A stretch of DNA of 64,000 bases from JAVJSD01 sp040219575 (GTDB lineage Bacteria; Planctomycetota; Planctomycetia; Pirellulales; Pirellulaceae). The position numbers were made by a program, and so were the translations under genes. The notes beneath the pieces were generated by a model, which had not been told where the DNA came from, searched no databases, and saw nothing but the letters and a program-made list of their open reading frames with translations. Positions 42,443-50,040 of this stretch are shown piece by piece (the first letter of the stretch is position 1; every line of letters begins with the position of its first letter). The stretch spans positions 62,001 through 126,000 of the forward strand of contig JAVJSD010000045.1 in NCBI GenBank assembly GCA_040219575.1, in the 5' to 3' direction.

Positions 42443-43492
42443 TCATTCGATCAACATCGCATCGCCGTAGCTGAAGAAGCGGTAGCCTTCGCGAATCGCC
42501 TCGTCATAGGCGCGGCGGATCAGGTCGTCGCCGCCGAACGTCCGCACCAGCACCAGCAGCGTGCTGCGGGGCAGATGAAAGTTCGTCATCAAGGCATCGA
42601 CCGCCCGGAAGCGATACGGCGGATGAATGAACAGGTCGGTCTCGGCCTCCCACGCCTGCAACCGGCCGTCGTCGGCCGCCGCCGACTCCAACACGCGCAC
42701 GGCCGTGGTGCCGACCGCCACGATGCGGCCGCCCGCGCCGCGGCGGGCGTTCAACCGCTCGGCGACGTCTCGGTCGATGCGGCCCCACTCGCTGTGCATG
42801 CGATGTTCCTCGAGCGACTCGACGGCGATCGGCTTGAACGTTCCCACGCCGACATGCAGCGTGACTTGTTCGACGCCCACGCCGGTCGCTCGAATTTGCT
42901 CGAGTAGTTTCGGCGTGAAGTGCAAGCCGGCGGTCGGCGCGGCGACGGCCCCGGGACGCTGGGCGTAGACGGTTTGATAATCGGCCAGATCGGCGTCAAC
43001 CATTTCGCCGTGGCGAATGTAGTGGGGCAGCGGCACACGGCCTACGCGATCGAGAAACTCCAGGTGCGGTTCGTTCGATTCGGGCCGCACCGCCCACACG
43101 CCTCCCTCGAGCTTGACCAGCAGGCGGAGTCTGGCGGCGTCGCGTCCCTCGCGATCCTGCAGGATAATGGTCTCCCCCGGCTGCGCCTTGCCGCGCGTCT
43201 TGCACATCACCTGCCAGACGCCATGCTCGTCGGCCGCCAGAAACAGGCCGAACCAGCGGCCGCCGGTCTTGGTCCGGGTACCCACCAGTCGGGCGGGAAT
43301 GACACGGGTGTCGTTGAGCACCAACGTATCGGTGGGGCGCAGCAGGCCTGGCAGTTCGCGAACGTGGGTGTGTCGCAAATCGCCGCTCGAACGTGAGACG
43401 ACCATCAGTCGGGCGTCGCCGCGCTGCGCCAAGGGATGCTGGGCGATGAGTTCGCGCGGCAGTTCGTAGTCGTAATCGTCGGCTCTGCTCAC
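42443..43492 (-). CDS. queA: S-adenosylmethionine:tRNA ribosyltransferase-isomerase (QueA)
   Basis: The 349-residue protein is full length for QueA, which transfers the ribosyl moiety of SAM to preQ1 at the tRNA wobble base to give epoxyqueuosine. Signature parts are DYELPRELIAQHPL at the start, LVLNDTRVIPARL near 58, PLPHYIRHG, VYAQRPGAVAAPTAGLHFT near 180, HVGVGTFKPI and the C-terminal TNFHLPRSTLLVLV near 305. The start is GTG 43492, giving MSRADDYDYELP; there is no nearby ATG. No tgt or queG gene is present in the window. The two genes around it, a YbaK-type deacylase upstream and an esterase downstream, are not functionally connected in an obvious way. Confidence 0.97.
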   Translation of the reverse strand: MSRADDYDYELPRELIAQHPLAQRGDARLMVVSRSSGDLRHTHVRELPGLLRPTDTLVLNDTRVIPARLVGTRTKTGGRWFGLFLAADEHGVWQVMCKTRGKAQPGETIILQDREGRDAARLRLLVKLEGGVWAVRPESNEPHLEFLDRVGRVPLPHYIRHGEMVDADLADYQTVYAQRPGAVAAPTAGLHFTPKLLEQIRATGVGVEQVTLHVGVGTFKPIAVESLEEHRMHSEWGRIDRDVAERLNARRGAGGRIVAVGTTAVRVLESAAADDGRLQAWEAETDLFIHPPYRFRAVDALMTNFHLPRSTLLVLVRTFGGDDLIRRAYDEAIREGYRFFSYGDAMLIE

Positions 43493-43606
43493 GATGTCGG
43501 CGCTGCTTCCTGGTCAGAGTTCGCCCGCCGTCGATTCTAAGGTCCCTCACTCGACGGCGGGAGGGGAAGCGGCATGCCGTTGCGGCCCTCCGTGGCGGGC
43601 GCGATG

Positions 43607-44068
43607 TCACCCGCAGGTAAACGACGCCACCAGCGGCTCTTCAATGCGCTTGAAATCGTCGAAACGCATGCGTACGGCTTCGCGGTGGGTGTTGGCCTCG
43701 AAGACGATTTCCTCGTCTTCGCACAGGCTGCGGTCGACCATCGTCTGCATGCCGTATTGCGAGCCGAACGGCGGCAGCACGCCGACCTCGCAATCGGGGC
43801 AGTGCCGGGTGATCTCCTCTTCGTCGGCGATTTCGACGCGGCCGCCCCCCAGCACCTTGGCCGCCTTTTCGATATCGATGCGTTTGGTCGCCGGCAGCAC
43901 CGCGACCACGTAGACATAGCCGCCGTCGGCCCTCAGCAATACGGTCTTGGCCACTTCGCGGCCCGGCACGCAAACCGCTTGCGCGACGCGCTGCGCGTCG
44001 TAGGCCTCCTCGTGGTCAATGACCTCGAAGCCGACGCCTCGGTCTTGTAAGAATCGTGCAACTTGCAT
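43607..44068 (-). CDS. YbaK/ProX-type aminoacyl-tRNA deacylase-like protein
   Basis: The 153-residue protein has the YbaK/aaRS-associated fold. A conserved Lys lies in REVAKTVLLRADGGYV at about 38-53 (Lys40 by position), an ATKRIDIEKAAKVLGGGRVEIA helix-strand follows, and the glycine-rich GVLPPFGSQYGMQ comes near 105. Members free mischarged amino acids from tRNA in trans. The arrangement is nearer to the stand-alone YeaK/ProXp group than to the insertion domain of ProRS. The C terminus has an EEIVFEANTHREAVRMRFDD strand pair. ATG 44068 is the start; an upstream open frame is spurious. It is divergent from the universal stress gene. Confidence 0.85.
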   Translation of the reverse strand: MQVARFLQDRGVGFEVIDHEEAYDAQRVAQAVCVPGREVAKTVLLRADGGYVYVVAVLPATKRIDIEKAAKVLGGGRVEIADEEEITRHCPDCEVGVLPPFGSQYGMQTMVDRSLCEDEEIVFEANTHREAVRMRFDDFKRIEEPLVASFTCG

Positions 44069-44446
44069 GGCAGCCCTCCTCTCGTTGGAATGGACGGGTG
44101 ACGGTACCCATCTTCTATTATTCACACGAAGGCAAGATCTGTGCCAACGGAATTCGTTCCTCGGTTCGTGTTCGCACGATAGCATCTGCTGGCGCGCGTT
44201 TTGCAAAGGAGTTTCCGTGGGCGTTCTGCCGACGACCTGCAAACTCGCGATCCTTCGGCCGACATATTCCCTTGAGAAAAACGAAGGTTCTGTCGGACGG
44301 AGAGCGCCGCATCTCCGCGCAAATACGGTACAGCGCGGCGCGCGGAGAGCGTTGCCGCACACGTCCTGGCGGTTGCACAGCAAGGGACGTTGGCGACAGA
44401 ATGAAGGATCCGCGTATCGCTTAACCAATCTGCCCCGAGACGAAAC
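44069..44446. other. Divergent intergenic region
   Basis: A 378-base spacer between the YbaK-like gene (minus) and the universal stress gene (plus). I saw no gene, no repeat of the hairpin family and no promoter with both boxes convincing. It must hold promoters for both directions. Confidence 0.45.
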
Positions 44447-44875
44447 ATGAACTGGCTCCCCAAGAAGAGTGTGGTCGTACCCGTCGATTTCTCCGAGGAA
44501 TCGTTGGCGGCCCTTGATGTGGCCCTCCAAATGGTGGATCGCCCGCAGCAATTGCACGTGATTCACGTGCTTCCCGAACTGAATGTCGCCGAGCCGGGGG
44601 TGATTTGGGATTCGATCGACGACAAGAGCCGTTGCCAGCACGCCGACGACGCGCTGCGAGAGAAGTTGAGCGACCCGAAGTATGTCGGCCTCAATTTGCA
44701 CAGCGTGGTCGGCGACGCCGGACATAAAATCGCCGACTACGCCGCCGAGTGTAAGGCCGAGTTGATCGTGCTCCCTTCCCATGGCCGCACCGGGCTGAAG
44801 CGCCTGCTGATCGGCAGCGTGGCCGAACGTGTGGTGAGGTTGTCGCACTGCCCGGTGTTGGTGCTCCGCAAGTAG
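44447..44875 (+). CDS. Universal stress protein (UspA family)
   Basis: The 142-residue protein has the Usp alpha/beta fold: strand KSVVVPVDFSEESLAALDVA at the N terminus, VIHVLPEL, and the ATP-binding motif GxxGxxxxxxxxxGS at LPSHGRTGLKRLLIGSVAERV. It ends in the usual CPVLVLRK strand. The ATP-binding class is therefore indicated (GRTG...GS). Such proteins bind nucleotides and help survival in stress. The gene ends 106 bases before the P-type ATPase gene on the same strand, so co-expression with metal transport is possible. Confidence 0.95.
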   Translation: MNWLPKKSVVVPVDFSEESLAALDVALQMVDRPQQLHVIHVLPELNVAEPGVIWDSIDDKSRCQHADDALREKLSDPKYVGLNLHSVVGDAGHKIADYAAECKAELIVLPSHGRTGLKRLLIGSVAERVVRLSHCPVLVLRK

Positions 44876-44981
44876 TCCCTTGGCAGCTCCGCAACAGGTT
44901 CGGCATTGCCGACCGGCCTGATCCACGACGCCCCCGGTGGTTGTCAACGTCGCGTTCTGGCTCGATGCGGTAGGAGACAAC

Positions 44982-46859
44982 GTGGCGTTGCAATGGCTGG
45001 TCAAGACGGGCGGGCTTCTCTTCCGACGACGACATGCGGCGATCGCGTCGTTGGCGCTGCTGGGAATCGCCGCGCATCTCGTGTTGCGGTTTGGTGCGCG
45101 TGTCGAAGAACCCTGGAGTCAGGCTCCCCTGTGGGGAGTGCTGATCGCCGGCGGCGTACCCCTGGTGCTGGAACTGACGATCAAACTTCTGCGCCGCGAA
45201 TTCGGTTCGGACTTGCTGGCCGGTTTGTCGATCGTGACCGCCGTGCTGCTGGAGGAGCACCTGGCGGGGAGCCTGGTGGTGCTGATGCTCTCCGGCGGCG
45301 AAACGCTCGAATCGTTCGCCGTCCGCAGCGCTTCGTCGGTCTTGGAGGCCCTTTCGCGCCGCATGCCCTCGGCCGCCCATCGCCGGGAAGGATCGCGGCT
45401 GATCGACATCGACTTGTCCGATATCGCCGTGGGAGACACGTTGGTCGTGTACCCGCACGAGGTTGCTCCCGTCGACGGCACGGTGCTCGACGGCCACGGT
45501 TCGATGGACGAGTCGTACCTCACCGGCGAGCCGTACGTGATGTCGAAAACGCCCGGCTCGCAGGTTATCTCCGGCGCCGCCAACGGAGAAAGCGCGCTGA
45601 CGATTCGGGCCGACAAACTGCCGATCGACTCCCGCTACGCGAAGATCATGGAGGTGATGCGCGAGTCGGAGCAGCACCGGCCGCGACTGCGGCGGCTGGG
45701 CGATCAACTCGGCGCGTTCTATACGCCGGTGGCGGTGGCCATCGCCGCCGTCGCCTGGCTGGCGAGCGGCGAATCGGTGCGTTTCCTGGCGGTGCTGGTC
45801 GTCGCCACGCCGTGTCCCCTGTTGATCGCGATCCCCGTGGCGGTGATCGGCGCCATCTCGCTGGCGGCCAAACGGGGCATCATCGTTCGCAACCCCGTCG
45901 TGCTGGAGACGATCGGCCAGTGCCGCACGGCGATCTTCGACAAGACCGGCACCCTGACGTACGGCAAACCGGTGCTGACCGAATTGATCCCCACCGACGA
46001 GTTCGACGCGAACGAGGTACTGGCGTTGGCCGCCAGTCTGGAACGCTATTCAAAGCATCCGTTGTCGCAGGCGGTGTTGCAGGCGGCCAGGCGACAGTCC
46101 CTCTCGCTCGACGAGGCGACCTCGATCAGCGAAGCGCCGGGACAGGGATTGCAAGGCGCGGTCGCCGGCCGTGAGGTGGCCATCACCAGCCGCAAACAAT
46201 TGTTGGCCCAGCAGGCGGACGTCGAATCCTTGCTACCGGAAGTGGTGGGCGGCCTGGAGTGCGTGATCCTGATCGACGGCCGCTACGCCGCCGCCTGCCG
46301 CTTCCGAGACGAGCCGCGCGGCGACGGTGCGCCGTTCATCCGCCATCTCGGCCCCAAGCACCAGTTCGAACGCCTGATGCTGGTCTCGGGCGACCGGCAG
46401 TCGGAGGTGCAGTACCTGGCCGAGCGGGTGGGAATCGACGAGGTTTACGCCAGCCAGAGCCCCGAAGAAAAGCTGGAGATCGTCCGCGCGGAAACGGCCC
46501 GGCAGAAGACGGTCTTCCTGGGCGACGGCATCAACGACGCCCCCGCGCTGAACGCGGCCACCGTGGGACTGGCCTTCGGCGCCAATAGCGACGTAACCAG
46601 CGAGGCGGCCGACGCGGTGATCCTCGACAGCAGCCTGGAGCGGGTCGACGAACTGCTGCACATCAGCAGCCGCATGCGAAGCATCGCCCTGCAAAGCGCG
46701 GTGGGCGGCATGCTGGTCAGCATCGCCGCCATGTTCATCGCGGCGGCGGGGTATCTGCCTCCCGTGGCGGGCGCCATCGCGCAGGAGGTGATCGACGTGG
46801 TCGTCGTCCTCAACGCCCTGCGGATGTCGCTTCCCCCCGGTCGGCTGACGGACTATTGA
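44982..46859 (+). CDS. Heavy-metal P-type ATPase (P1B, TPC motif)
   Basis: The 625-residue pump has the P-type core. The actuator motif is TGEP (181-184), the phosphorylation site is DKTGT (Asp320), SKHPLSQAV is the P1B His-Pro motif, and GDGINDAPA is the hinge. The TM metal-site motif reads TPC-x6-P (276-285: TPCPLLIAIP), the signature described for P1B-5 pumps, for which Ni2+ and Fe2+ have been proposed. There is no N-terminal HMA domain, and the N terminus is just a short basic segment followed by TM helices. I chose GTG 44982 because TAGGAG precedes it by five bases; a frame from GTG 44937 adds 15 residues. The ion exported is not certain. Confidence 0.92.
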   Translation: MALQWLVKTGGLLFRRRHAAIASLALLGIAAHLVLRFGARVEEPWSQAPLWGVLIAGGVPLVLELTIKLLRREFGSDLLAGLSIVTAVLLEEHLAGSLVVLMLSGGETLESFAVRSASSVLEALSRRMPSAAHRREGSRLIDIDLSDIAVGDTLVVYPHEVAPVDGTVLDGHGSMDESYLTGEPYVMSKTPGSQVISGAANGESALTIRADKLPIDSRYAKIMEVMRESEQHRPRLRRLGDQLGAFYTPVAVAIAAVAWLASGESVRFLAVLVVATPCPLLIAIPVAVIGAISLAAKRGIIVRNPVVLETIGQCRTAIFDKTGTLTYGKPVLTELIPTDEFDANEVLALAASLERYSKHPLSQAVLQAARRQSLSLDEATSISEAPGQGLQGAVAGREVAITSRKQLLAQQADVESLLPEVVGGLECVILIDGRYAAACRFRDEPRGDGAPFIRHLGPKHQFERLMLVSGDRQSEVQYLAERVGIDEVYASQSPEEKLEIVRAETARQKTVFLGDGINDAPALNAATVGLAFGANSDVTSEAADAVILDSSLERVDELLHISSRMRSIALQSAVGGMLVSIAAMFIAAAGYLPPVAGAIAQEVIDVVVVLNALRMSLPPGRLTDY

Positions 46860-46863
46860 AGAC

Positions 46864-47091
46864 GTTGGAGTCCAACGATTCTCGTAGCCGACGCCGCCAG
46901 CGTCGGGCGTCAAATCCGATCGCCTATCCAAAGAAATCGGGCGGCGAACCATCCGATTCGCCGCCCGATGAATACCATTTGATCGTTGAAATCTCTCGTG
47001 GCGAGAGCCGTCGATCAATCGTTGAACGTCGATCAATCATTCAACGAAGGACGAGGACGTCGACGGGGACGGGGACGGGGACGGGGACGTC
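46864..47091. repeat. Cluster of hairpins and GGGGAC repeats between convergent genes
   Basis: The convergent end region of the P-type ATPase and the Gfo/Idh gene holds several elements. These are a small hairpin GTTGGAGTCCAAC (46864-46876), a GCCGACGCCGCCAGCGTCGG palindrome (46887-46906, sister of 14811), a perfect 13-pair stem (46936-46969, separate entry), two 18-base near-copies starting CGTCGATCAATC at about 47009-47044, and four GGGGAC hexamers (47065-47088). Confidence 0.8.
46936..46969 (-). terminator. Probable intrinsic terminator of the Gfo/Idh gene
   Basis: ATCGGGCGGCGAA and TTCGCCGCCCGAT form a perfect 13-pair stem with an eight-base loop. On the minus strand it is followed by TTCTTT, a weak U-run. 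It lies 135 bases past the Gfo/Idh stop. Confidence 0.55.
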
Positions 47092-47103
47092 CGTCGTCCT
47101 TTG

Positions 47104-48564
47104 TCAGACGTCGTTCTCGCCGGGCACTTCGAAGCCCTTGCGATACTTCCGGGTGAGCATGGCGTTGGCGTCGTCATTGCCCGGGAAGGTTTCGCTCATG
47201 GGGTCGAAGGCGAGCGTGGGTCCCATCTGCAACTTGGTGGCGTCGAGGTCGACCCCGTTGTCCTTGAGGTGGGCCATGGTCCGCTCGAGCGTCGCCAGGG
47301 CGTTGTCGGTGGTCTTGATCTTGGCGACCATCGGATCGGCCTGTTTGGCGGGCACTTCCTCGCCCAGCCGCAGCGAGATGTTTCCCAGGTGGCACAGGGC
47401 GCTGGAGTAGTGGCCTTCCAGGATGTCGCCGTTGAGATCCTCGATCTTACGGCTGCGGACGCCGCTGATGAAATTGCCGAAGTGGTCGCCGCCGCCGCTG
47501 AACTCGCGGATCTTCTTTCCGTCGAGATCGAAGGCGGCGCCGCTGGAATAGCTGGTCATCACCACGTAGCCGTCGGAGCCTTCGTAAATGACGCCGATCT
47601 TGGCGCCCTTGTGGTCGCCGGTCTTCAGGCCGCGGACCTCGAACACCAGCGAACTGTCGCCGTAGTCGCAGACGATGACCTGCGTGTTGGCGGTCTCGCC
47701 GGCGTCTTCGTAGCCGAAGCGCCCGCCGTAGCTGACCACGGCGTTGCACAGCGCGTCCTTCTTCAGGCCCCAACGGGCCAGGTCCATCTGGTGGATGCCC
47801 TGGTTGCCCAGGTCGCCGTTGCCGTAGGCCCATTGCCAGTGCCAGTCGTAGTGGAACTGCGGGCGGGTGACCGGGGCCAGCGGCGCGGGGCCGAGCCAGA
47901 GGTTGTAGTTCACGCTGGCCGGCGGCTTGTAGTTGCCGCGGTCTCCGATGTCGCCGCGGGGCTTGTAGCACAGGCCGCGGGCCAACTTCATCTTGCCGAT
48001 GCCGCCTTCGTGGATGAAGTTGATGGCGTCGATCATGCCGGGGTTGCTGCGCGACTGCGTGCCGCACTGGCAGATCTTGTCGTGCTTGCGGGCGGCCTGC
48101 ACGATGCGGCGGCCTTCGCTGACGTTGTGGCTGACCGGTTTCTCGACGTACACATCCTTGCCGGCCTGGATGGCCCAGATGGCGGCCAGCGCGTGCCAGT
48201 GATTCGGCGTGGCGATACTGACGATATCGACGCTGGGATCCTCCAGCACTTTGCGAATGTCTTCCTCGAACTTGGGCGTGCGGCCGCCTTGACGCTTGCT
48301 CACTTCCGCCGTCCGCTTCATGCCGACTTCGCGGTCGGCGTCGCAGATGTAGGTGACTTCGGTGTCCTTGCGACCGGCGAACGCGCCGATGTGGCTGCCG
48401 CCGCGTCCCCGCACACCCACCACGGCCACCGACAGTCGCTCGTTGGCGCTCTTGCTCTGAGCCTCTTCTTCGGCGAACAACTGGGTGGAGGAACCGGCGG
48501 CCACGGCGGCGGCCGTGGCGAACATGGAGTCTTCCAAGAACTGACGACGTGTTCGCTTACCCAT
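47104..48564 (-). CDS. Tat-exported Gfo/Idh/MocA-family oxidoreductase
   Basis: The 486-residue protein has a twin-arginine signal (RTRRQFLEDSMFATAAAVAAG) followed by a Rossmann domain (AVVGVRGRGGSHIGAF, NAD-binding near 50-60). The conserved EKPVSHNVSEGR (EKP catalytic Lys) is near 145, and a C-terminal alpha/beta domain has HWHALAAIWAIQAGKDVYV and GDLGNQGIHQMDLARWGL. Folding in the cytosol with bound NAD(P) and export by Tat explains the signal. Planctomycetes carry many paralogues of this type, probably acting on sugars or inositols in the periplasm. AAGGAG upstream supports ATG 48564. Confidence 0.93.
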   Translation of the reverse strand: MGKRTRRQFLEDSMFATAAAVAAGSSTQLFAEEEAQSKSANERLSVAVVGVRGRGGSHIGAFAGRKDTEVTYICDADREVGMKRTAEVSKRQGGRTPKFEEDIRKVLEDPSVDIVSIATPNHWHALAAIWAIQAGKDVYVEKPVSHNVSEGRRIVQAARKHDKICQCGTQSRSNPGMIDAINFIHEGGIGKMKLARGLCYKPRGDIGDRGNYKPPASVNYNLWLGPAPLAPVTRPQFHYDWHWQWAYGNGDLGNQGIHQMDLARWGLKKDALCNAVVSYGGRFGYEDAGETANTQVIVCDYGDSSLVFEVRGLKTGDHKGAKIGVIYEGSDGYVVMTSYSSGAAFDLDGKKIREFSGGGDHFGNFISGVRSRKIEDLNGDILEGHYSSALCHLGNISLRLGEEVPAKQADPMVAKIKTTDNALATLERTMAHLKDNGVDLDATKLQMGPTLAFDPMSETFPGNDDANAMLTRKYRKGFEVPGENDV

Positions 48565-48699
48565 CAAGAACTCCTTTGTGTGACTGATTTGCGCCGCAAA
48601 GAGGGCGTGTCGGGGGAGGAATGTGCGGTAGGAAATCGGACTCCATGATAGCAGAAACCCCTGTCTCCGCCAGCGTTTTCGGGTGCTCGCCCACAACCC

Positions 48700-48779
48700 C
48701 CAAGCCGACGGCTCCGCCGTCGTAGGCGCCGGCTGTGAATACGGTTGGCGACGTGCGACGGCTGAGCCGTCGGCTTGGG
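48700..48779. repeat. Inverted pair of CCAAGCCGACGGC hairpins
   Basis: CCAAGCCGACGGCTCCGCCG (from 48700) and its opposite-sense partner ending CCGTCGGCTTGGG (48756-48779) are each palindromes and together form a long inverted repeat around about 33 bases. The loops differ (TCC versus TGA on the facing arm). Confidence 0.9.
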
Positions 48780-48788
48780 TGCTCCCTT

Positions 48789-49823
48789 TCAACTTCCGCC
48801 GCCAGCTGCGTCGAAAGCGGCGAGGATCCGCCGGGCGGCGGCCTCGGGGAGGAGCTTGCCGCTGAGCACATCTTGCTCGATCTCGTCGCGGATCGCCTGC
48901 ACGCCCGGATGACTACGCAGCGCCTGACGGAGCCGGTCCTCCACCACCGACCACACCCAACGCAGGTTCTGCCGCTGCCGCCGCTTGGTGAGTTCGCCGC
49001 TGGCGAGCATCTTTTCATGCCGGCTGGCGACCGTCCGCCAAACCTCGTCGATGCGCAAGCGGTGCAGCGCGCTGCACGTCAACACGACCGGTGAATCGTG
49101 CCCCTTGCGGCTGGGCAGCGAGTCGAGCGCCGTGACGTACTGTTGGGCGGCCACTTCCGCCGCGGCGCGTGTGGCGCCGTCGGCTTTGTTCACGGCGATG
49201 ATGTCGACTAACTCCAGCAGCCCTCGCTTGATGCCCTGCAACTCGTCGCCGGCTCCAGGCAGCATGAGCGCCAGGAAGCAATCCGTCATGTCGGCGACCA
49301 TCGTTTCGGACTGGCCGACGCCCACCGTTTCAATCAGCACCACGTCGTAGCCGGCGGCCTCGCAGATGAGCATGCTTTCGCGCGTCTTGCGGGCCACACC
49401 GCCGAGCGTGCCAGCGGAAGGCGACGGCCGGATGAACGCGCCCTCCGCCGAGGAAAGGCCCGCCATGCGCGTCTTGTCGCCCAGAATGCTGCCGCCGCTG
49501 ACACCGCTGGAAGGGTCGACCGCCAGCACGGCCACGCGCCGCCCCGCCGCCACCAGATGCAATCCCAAGGCTTCGATGAAGGTGCTCTTGCCGGCGCCCG
49601 GCGCGCCGGTGATGCCGACGCGTATCGCCCCACCGGTTTGCGGCAGCAGGCGGTTGAGCAACTCTTCCGCCTGCAACTGATGCTGAGGATTACGCGACTC
49701 GACAAGCGTCAGCGCGCGGGCCAGCACGGCCATCCGCCCCTCGCGCACGCCGGTCTCGTACTCGTCGATCGTTAATCCGCGACGGCGCGGACTGTGAGCG
49801 GACTGCAAGGTGGAATCATTCAC
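48789..49823 (-). CDS. meaB: Methylmalonyl-CoA mutase-associated G3E GTPase MeaB (ArgK)
   Basis: The 344-residue protein has the P-loop GAPGAGKST (73-81), a LAVDPSS segment near 100, GDKTRM near 115, and the G3-type ETVGVGQSE near 165 followed by the NKAD base-binding motif (about 214-217). MeaB protects methylmalonyl-CoA mutase from inactivation and gates delivery and removal of adenosylcobalamin. It lies downstream of both mutase genes on the same strand, which fits. The start is GTG 49823; an internal ATG (MAVLARAL) is less likely because the N-terminal helix is part of the family. The intervening 212 bases hold an inverted repeat. Confidence 0.96.
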   Translation of the reverse strand: MNDSTLQSAHSPRRRGLTIDEYETGVREGRMAVLARALTLVESRNPQHQLQAEELLNRLLPQTGGAIRVGITGAPGAGKSTFIEALGLHLVAAGRRVAVLAVDPSSGVSGGSILGDKTRMAGLSSAEGAFIRPSPSAGTLGGVARKTRESMLICEAAGYDVVLIETVGVGQSETMVADMTDCFLALMLPGAGDELQGIKRGLLELVDIIAVNKADGATRAAAEVAAQQYVTALDSLPSRKGHDSPVVLTCSALHRLRIDEVWRTVASRHEKMLASGELTKRRQRQNLRWVWSVVEDRLRQALRSHPGVQAIRDEIEQDVLSGKLLPEAAARRILAAFDAAGGGS

Positions 49824-49836
49824 TTCGTCGCGTCTT

Positions 49837-50040
49837 CGTAGGGTAGGCTTCCAGCCTGCCGGTCTTTCTAGGCTTCGTCTCGAAAACTCGTGACGATGCG
49901 TCTGTCCGTAGCGGAACTCACCAGAGTTCCGAGGTTGTCGGTCGATTTAGAAAGTCTGGCGACTTGCGCTGCGAGTTTGCCGTGGATGAATGCGAATCGA
50001 TTGTCGCTGTAGCCCGGGCAGGCTGGAAGCCTACCCTACG
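49837..50040. repeat. Perfect 24-bp inverted repeat flanking a third hairpin
   Basis: Positions 49837-49860 (beginning CGTAGGGTAGGCTTCC) and 50017-50040 are exact reverse complements, each itself a weak palindrome. Between them is a third hairpin, CGGAACTC/GAGTTCCG around ACCA (49912-49931 region). The right arm touches the mutB stop codon (50036), so the last codons of mutB lie in the repeat. Confidence 0.92.

Noticed and set aside
49837..50040. CRISPR array
   Set aside because: Repeats are inverted and paired, with no regular direct repeats or spacers, and no cas gene is in the window.
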